Below, in pieces: positions 59,474 to 64,000 of a DNA stretch of 64,000 nt. Within the stretch, counting starts at the first letter, position 1, and each line of letters begins with the position of its first letter. Source of the DNA: Nitrospirota bacterium. GTDB taxonomy: Bacteria; Nitrospirota; Thermodesulfovibrionia; Thermodesulfovibrionales; JdFR-88. The notes under the pieces are model-generated. The model was not told where the DNA came from. It saw only the letters and a program-made list of their open reading frames with translations, and made no database searches. Where the stretch lies: assembly GCA_021840255.1 (NCBI GenBank), contig JAKBYX010000002.1, positions 97,325-161,324 on the forward strand, given 5' to 3'. The position numbers and the translations under genes are program-made.

Positions 59474-60805
59474 ATGGACGGCATCGCCATAAGCGCAAAG
59501 AACCTGAGTAAGAAGTACCGCCTGTACGACAGCCCTCAGCACAGGCTGAAGGAGGCGCTGCATCCCTTGAGGAAGAAATACCACCGCGAATTCTGGGCGC
59601 TAAGGGACGTGTCTTTCGAATTGAAAAAGGGGGAATCGCTTGGCATCATCGGCAGGAACGGCAGCGGTAAATCCACCCTCCTTCAGATATTGTGCGGGGT
59701 GCTCCAACCCTCTGATGGCGGTGTTCAGGTCAGCGGGAGCATATCCGCGCTGCTGGAGCTTGGGGCGGGTTTCAATCCGGACTTTACCGGAAGGCAGAAC
59801 GTCTACCTGAACGGGGCCATCAAGGGGTTTACGAAAGAGCAGATGGATGACCGCCTTGAGGCCATTTTTGGGTTTGCTGACATAGGAGAATTCATCGACC
59901 AGCCGGTCAAGACATATTCCAGCGGTATGTATGTGAGACTCGCATTTGCCGCCGCCATAAATATTGATCCGGACATTCTTGTGGTGGACGAAGCCTTGTC
60001 GGTGGGCGATATGTTCTTCCAGGCAAAGTGCATGACACGGATAAAAAAAATGATAGACAGCGGGGTTACGCTCCTGTTCGTAAGCCACGATCTCAGCTCT
60101 ATCAAGAGTTTATGTAAACATTCCATTTGGCTTCAAAATGGCTTAACAAAGGCTCTTGGTGATTCTGGAGAGGTAGCTTTGGAATACGGCAAGTTTTTAA
60201 TCGGTGATGTAAACGCGGCCAATATTCAGCCCAAAAAGGTAGTAGTAAGCAAACTGCCTGATACGCCGCTTAGTACATTAAACGGAATCTCGGAAAAATT
60301 TGCCAGAGATGATTTTTTAGATGCCCAAAAACACTTTAGAAGCGGCACCGGAGCGGCCAAATTTAAGGCCATTGAAGTGTCGGGTGAAAACGATGAGCCA
60401 ATCAATAACAGCATGGTTTTTGATCAGAGAATAAAGATAAAAGCCTATATTGAGTTTTTTGAGGATTATGGGAATATTGCAGTCGGCTATCATATAAGAA
60501 ATAAACAAAGACAGGAAATTATCGGTCACGATTCTTTTGCTTTAGGTACGGATATTTACAAAAAGAAATTCCGGAAAGGCGATCGTCTGGCAATTAATTT
60601 TATAACCCGCCTTCCCTTGCAACACGGAGTTTACAATATTAATCTGCTTATATCGAGTTTTACCGATCAGAATATGTTCTCTGATGTCGTATTTCTTGAT
60701 TGGATTGAAAATGCATATATTTTTGAGATGCGTATCCGCGAATCAGTGCCGGTATGGGATTTCGTTCAAATACCGGTCGGGCTGGATTATGAAATCTCCG
60801 GCTAA
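59474..60805 (+). CDS. Polysaccharide ABC transporter ATPase with substrate-recognition domain (Wzt type)
   Basis: A 443-residue ATPase. Nucleotide-binding domain (1-235) with Walker A GRNGSGKST (near 59), the Wzt signature TYSSGMYVRLAFA, Walker B DILVVDEALSVGD and the H-loop LLFVSHD. The C-terminal domain (about 285-443) is beta-rich (KIKAYIEFFEDYGNIAVGYHIRNKQRQEIIG) and in relatives recognises the finished glycan end. The base composition turns more AT-rich from about 60100 on, so this domain may have been exchanged with the following genes. Confidence 0.93.
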   Translation: MDGIAISAKNLSKKYRLYDSPQHRLKEALHPLRKKYHREFWALRDVSFELKKGESLGIIGRNGSGKSTLLQILCGVLQPSDGGVQVSGSISALLELGAGFNPDFTGRQNVYLNGAIKGFTKEQMDDRLEAIFGFADIGEFIDQPVKTYSSGMYVRLAFAAAINIDPDILVVDEALSVGDMFFQAKCMTRIKKMIDSGVTLLFVSHDLSSIKSLCKHSIWLQNGLTKALGDSGEVALEYGKFLIGDVNAANIQPKKVVVSKLPDTPLSTLNGISEKFARDDFLDAQKHFRSGTGAAKFKAIEVSGENDEPINNSMVFDQRIKIKAYIEFFEDYGNIAVGYHIRNKQRQEIIGHDSFALGTDIYKKKFRKGDRLAINFITRLPLQHGVYNINLLISSFTDQNMFSDVVFLDWIENAYIFEMRIRESVPVWDFVQIPVGLDYEISG

Positions 60806-60987
60806 TTAGAAAGTGGCGCAGAATCAAAAGCCCGTTTCAGGACGGATACGGGAATTCAATAAACTGGTCATTCCAGTTTTTGAGGCCATCGGAGAGCTTG
60901 ATTGATCGGAGACAATGAGATAGTTTTTATATGCGGTTTTGTAATTTTGGAAGGGCATTTAAAAATAATATTTTTTGAGGGGTTCAA

Positions 60988-61527
60988 ATGAAGCTCAATG
61001 TGGGATGCGGGGAAGTCTGTTTTCCTGGGTGGGTCAATATTGACATGGATTCACCAAAGGCGGATTTGAGGCACGACATGAGGAACCCGCTGCCCTATGA
61101 GACCGGAACAGTTGATTTTATATATTCCGAACACTTCATAGAGCATATAACTGCTCAAGAAGGGGTGAAAGTTCTTAAGGATTTTTTTCGCGTGCTTAAG
61201 CCGGGCGGAGTGGTGAGGGTAGCTACTCCCGATTTGAACTATCTGCTTTTTAAATATTTTTTCTTTTGGAAAAGACAGGCCTGGATAAAGAAATACGGAT
61301 ATGAGTGGCTGAAAACAAAAGCGGAAATGGTCAATCTCTGCTTCAGGGAATGGGGGCACCAGTATTTATATAACAAAGAGGAGCTGGAGCGGCGGATCAT
61401 GGAGGCCGGTTTTAAAAAAATCCGCAAGCGGCGGTTCAATAAGAGCGGCTACCCTGAATTACGGAATCTGGAAACCAGGAAGGATTCCAAATTAATTTTG
61501 GAAGCAGAAAAACAAGTGCTGCTTTAA
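60988..61527 (+). CDS. SAM-dependent methyltransferase of the polysaccharide locus
   Basis: A 179-residue class I methyltransferase. KLNVGCGEVCFPGWVNIDMD is the SAM-binding motif I region, DFIYSEHFIEHITAQEGVKVLKDFFRVLKPGGVVRVATPD covers motifs II-III, and the C-terminal part (FREWGHQYLYNKEELERRIMEAGFKKI) is typical of sugar-locus members. A role in modifying a sugar or capping the chain is inferred from the locus. AGGGGTT is the ribosome binding site. Confidence 0.88.
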   Translation: MKLNVGCGEVCFPGWVNIDMDSPKADLRHDMRNPLPYETGTVDFIYSEHFIEHITAQEGVKVLKDFFRVLKPGGVVRVATPDLNYLLFKYFFFWKRQAWIKKYGYEWLKTKAEMVNLCFREWGHQYLYNKEELERRIMEAGFKKIRKRRFNKSGYPELRNLETRKDSKLILEAEKQVLL

Positions 61528-61558
61528 ACTCATAAAATTGACAGGTGGGGACTAATTT

Positions 61559-62089
61559 ATGCACAAAATACCTTTTGTCAAGACGTTCGAGTTTACGAAA
61601 ATAGCAGGAATAGAGAATATACACTTCGGGAAGGGCGTTTTGATAGATGACTTTGTCTTTATTTACGCGACTGAAAAAATGAAAATAGGAAATTATGTGC
61701 ATATAGCCTGCTTTGCCTCGGTAACAGGGGGGGCAGAGTTCGAGATCGGCGATTTTTCAGCCATATCCCAGGGCTGCCGGATCCTTATGGGCACCGATGA
61801 TTTCAAAAATTGGGGGTTTGGGAATTCGGCAATACCTGGAAGGTACAGGAACGTGAAAAGAGCTCCCATAAGGATCGGCAAGTTTTGCATCATCGGTGCA
61901 AACAGCGTGGTTCTCCCGGGAGTTACGATAGGCGAGGGTGCGACAATCGGTGCTTGCTCCGTAGTGACCAGAGATGTGGAACCATGGGGCGTATATGTGG
62001 GAAATAGGAAAATCAGTGAGAGGGACAAAGAGGCGGTTTTGAAGACCTATAATTCTTTTTTGTCGGAAACAGAGAATAGCCGGGATTAA
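61559..62089 (+). CDS. Hexapeptide-repeat acyltransferase
   Basis: A 176-residue left-handed beta-helix acetyltransferase. Repeats of the [LIV]GxxxxI type run through the protein (FGKGVLIDDFVFIYA, KIGNYVHIACFASVTGG, IGKFCIIGANSVVLPGVTIGEGATIGACSVVTRD). VEPWGVYVGNRKIS is the usual end of this fold. It probably O- or N-acetylates a sugar; the aminotransferase next door suggests an amino sugar (N-acetylation). Confidence 0.9.
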   Translation: MHKIPFVKTFEFTKIAGIENIHFGKGVLIDDFVFIYATEKMKIGNYVHIACFASVTGGAEFEIGDFSAISQGCRILMGTDDFKNWGFGNSAIPGRYRNVKRAPIRIGKFCIIGANSVVLPGVTIGEGATIGACSVVTRDVEPWGVYVGNRKISERDKEAVLKTYNSFLSETENSRD

Positions 62090-62095
62090 AAAATC

Positions 62096-63247
62096 ATGGA
62101 AAAAAAGTTCAAATCACTCCCTGAGCCAATTTATATTACGCGCCCCCTTTTGCCGGATATTAATGAAGTTTCTGAAAAGCTTCAGGAAGTGTGGGATTCG
62201 AACTGGCTTACGAATAATGGGCCGCAACATGGACTGTTTGAAAAAAAATTGATCGATATTCTGAAAGTCCCGTCACTCTCCCTATTCAATAATGGGACGA
62301 TAGCTTTAATAGTGGCCTGCCAGAGCCTGCGTCTCTCTGGTGATGTGATAACAACCCCATTTTCTTTCCCCGCAACCCCGCACGTATTGAGCTGGAACAA
62401 TATAAGGCCGGTGTTTTGCGATATCGACTCCGTCACCTTTAATATAGACGCTGACAAGATAGAGTCGATGATTACCCCGCAGACTACCGGAATCCTTGCT
62501 GTTCATGTCTTCGGTACTCCATGCGACATCAAAAAAATACGGGAAATAGCAGACCGTTATGGTCTCAAAGTGATTTACGATGCAGCCCATGCATTTAATG
62601 TCGAAATAAATGGAACCGGAATAGGAAACTTTGGTGACATATCGATGTTCAGTTTTCATGCCACAAAGCTGTTCCATACCGCCGAGGGGGGCGCGCTTAC
62701 ATTCAAGGACCCCAATCTCAAAAAAAGAATAGACCTTTTAAAGAATTTCGGCATCAAAAACGAGGAAGAGGTCGTTATGCCCGGCATTAACGGAAAGATG
62801 AATGAGATACAGGCGGCGCTCGGACTTGTTCTTCTGGATTACATCGAGAAAGAACGGGAGAAGCGCGCCGCGTTAGCTGGCCTGTATAAAAAATATCTTG
62901 CGGATGTCGAGGGCCTGACCCTTTCTTCGATCCCCGAGGGGGTCAAAAGCAGTTACCAATACTTCGTCATCAGGATAAATGGGAAGAAATTCGGCTGTTC
63001 CAGAGACCAGGTCTATGAGCGATTCAAAAAATATAACATATTTACCAGAAAATATTTTTACCCGCTTTGCAGCGAATATACCTGTTACAAGCACCTGCCG
63101 TCTTCAAATGCAGGCAATCTGCGGACGGCCAAAAAGGTAGTTTCGGAAGTCCTTTGCCTGCCCTTTTACGGGGGGCTTTCCGAAGGTCAAATAAATGAAA
63201 TATGCGGAATTTTAATGAGTTTCCGGCAAGGAGGAAGTAAAAATTAG
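62096..63247 (+). CDS. DegT/DnrJ/EryC1/StrS aminotransferase (sugar)
   Basis: A 383-residue PLP enzyme that aminates nucleotide-linked keto sugars. NGPQHGLFEKKL, FNNGTIALIVACQSL, VITTPFSFPATPHVLSWNN and IYDAAHAFNVEINGTGIGN are the family blocks; the PLP lysine is in SFHATKLFHTAEGGAL (near 195). It lies 6 bases after the acyltransferase, fitting synthesis of an N-acetylated amino sugar. Confidence 0.93.
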   Translation: MEKKFKSLPEPIYITRPLLPDINEVSEKLQEVWDSNWLTNNGPQHGLFEKKLIDILKVPSLSLFNNGTIALIVACQSLRLSGDVITTPFSFPATPHVLSWNNIRPVFCDIDSVTFNIDADKIESMITPQTTGILAVHVFGTPCDIKKIREIADRYGLKVIYDAAHAFNVEINGTGIGNFGDISMFSFHATKLFHTAEGGALTFKDPNLKKRIDLLKNFGIKNEEEVVMPGINGKMNEIQAALGLVLLDYIEKEREKRAALAGLYKKYLADVEGLTLSSIPEGVKSSYQYFVIRINGKKFGCSRDQVYERFKKYNIFTRKYFYPLCSEYTCYKHLPSSNAGNLRTAKKVVSEVLCLPFYGGLSEGQINEICGILMSFRQGGSKN

Positions 63248-64000
63248 ATGAGTTCCCCCTTAATTTCGGTAATTGTTACCTCCTACAATTATGCTCAGTA
63301 TATCGGGCAGACCATTAATTCCATTTTGTCCCAGACTTATGACAACCTGGAATTGATCATAGCCGATGACCATTCAACTGACAATTCCCTGCAGGTCATT
63401 AAGTCCTTTAAGGACAGACGGATAACCCTGGTTTCTTCTGAAAAAAACGAGGGGGCGAGCCGGGCCTATAACAAGGCTTATTCGCTCTGCCGGGGGAAAT
63501 ACATGACAAGCGTCGATTCCGATGATTACATAGCCCCGTCCAAATTTGAAAGGCAAGTAAGGTTTTTGGAAGACAACCCGGATATCGATATCTGCAGCAC
63601 CTATATGGAATTCATCAGGGCCGATGGAAGCCCGTTTGGCGGGCCGGAACCATGGGTCAATGTGCAAAAGAACTTGAACGACCCCGCAAGTTGGGTCTGG
63701 GGCAATGAGATCTGCCATTCTACGGTTGTCATGAGAAAGACGATGCACGATCTGGCAGGACAGTTTAACAATGATCTGATTTATGCGCCGGACTATGATT
63801 TTTGGCTCAGGTGCATGGCCAAGGGTGCCAGATTCCATGTGCTGCCCGAAAAATTATTATATTACCGCAGGCACGGTGAAAATATTTCCATTGACCACAT
63901 GGATGTTGTACGCAATTTTTGGGAAACCGCATTTATAAAGGCAAGGACATTTTATCCGTATCTAAATAAAACCGGAAGGCATGATGTGCTCGTACAGAAT
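63248..64000 (+). CDS. Glycosyltransferase family 2 (cut by window end)
   Basis: The first 251 codons of a GT-A fold glycosyltransferase. SVIVTSYNYAQYIGQTINSIL at the start, IIADDHSTDNS (UDP-sugar binding), the GASRAYNKA block, the DxD motif in SVDSDDY (near 86), and WLRCMAKGARFHVLPEKLLYYR are clear. The frame is open at the window end, so the C-terminus is missing. It belongs to the polysaccharide operon. Confidence 0.93.
   Translation, partial: MSSPLISVIVTSYNYAQYIGQTINSILSQTYDNLELIIADDHSTDNSLQVIKSFKDRRITLVSSEKNEGASRAYNKAYSLCRGKYMTSVDSDDYIAPSKFERQVRFLEDNPDIDICSTYMEFIRADGSPFGGPEPWVNVQKNLNDPASWVWGNEICHSTVVMRKTMHDLAGQFNNDLIYAPDYDFWLRCMAKGARFHVLPEKLLYYRRHGENISIDHMDVVRNFWETAFIKARTFYPYLNKTGRHDVLVQN

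Overview
The window looks like a chromosome segment of an anaerobic, Gram-negative-type bacterium. Signs of this are B12-dependent (class II) ribonucleotide reductase, multihaem c-type cytochromes, many 4Fe-4S proteins, corrinoid methyltransferases and an O-antigen/exopolysaccharide export locus. The style of the genes suggests Nitrospirota or Desulfobacterota, but no marker here settles the phylum.

Layout. 1-17.4 kb is mostly minus-strand housekeeping: DedA, nrdJ, a DUF362 ferredoxin protein, rsmI, nadE, rlmN, ahcY, metK and ftsK, with an MFS transporter on the plus strand, an apbE remnant and a candidate small RNA at about 5.1 kb. At 17.5 kb a tRNA-Leu(GAG) carries an integrated 9.3-kb element (17547-26905) bounded by 39-bp direct repeats. 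The element encodes a tyrosine integrase, an SF2 helicase-like protein with small partner genes, a serine recombinase and two small cargo proteins. It also has unusually long intergenic stretches full of repeated, apparently covarying stem structures. 26.9-37.1 kb holds a hybrid histidine kinase, a 15-haem and an 8-haem cytochrome c with two TPR partners, and a sensor kinase/NtrC-type regulator pair. 37.1-42.5 kb has metF, a PhzF-like gene and then a scarred accessory stretch: a HigBA-type toxin-antitoxin pair, an orphan N-terminal piece of a Cas12b-like nuclease, a decayed REP-associated transposase with three REP palindromes, and a 76-nt-period repeat pair.

The most interesting region is 42.6-55.0 kb, one plus-strand run of tightly packed genes. 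It encodes two MtaA-like (UroD-fold) methyltransferases, an MtrH-family methyltransferase, a corrinoid protein, a corrinoid activator (RACo type), Fe-S proteins and a HdrE/HdrD-like membrane pair. It ends with cysteate synthase and a fused sulfopyruvate decarboxylase, two enzymes of coenzyme M synthesis. Read together, they suggest a bacterial coenzyme M-dependent methyl-transfer pathway that makes its own coenzyme M and is coupled to a membrane thiol/disulfide oxidoreductase. MetF, metK and ahcY in the same window supply related one-carbon steps.

55-64 kb holds an unknown protein, a substrate-binding protein without a signal peptide, and the start of a polysaccharide locus: WbaP-type initiating transferase, Wzm/Wzt exporter, methyltransferase, acyltransferase, aminotransferase and a glycosyltransferase cut by the window end.
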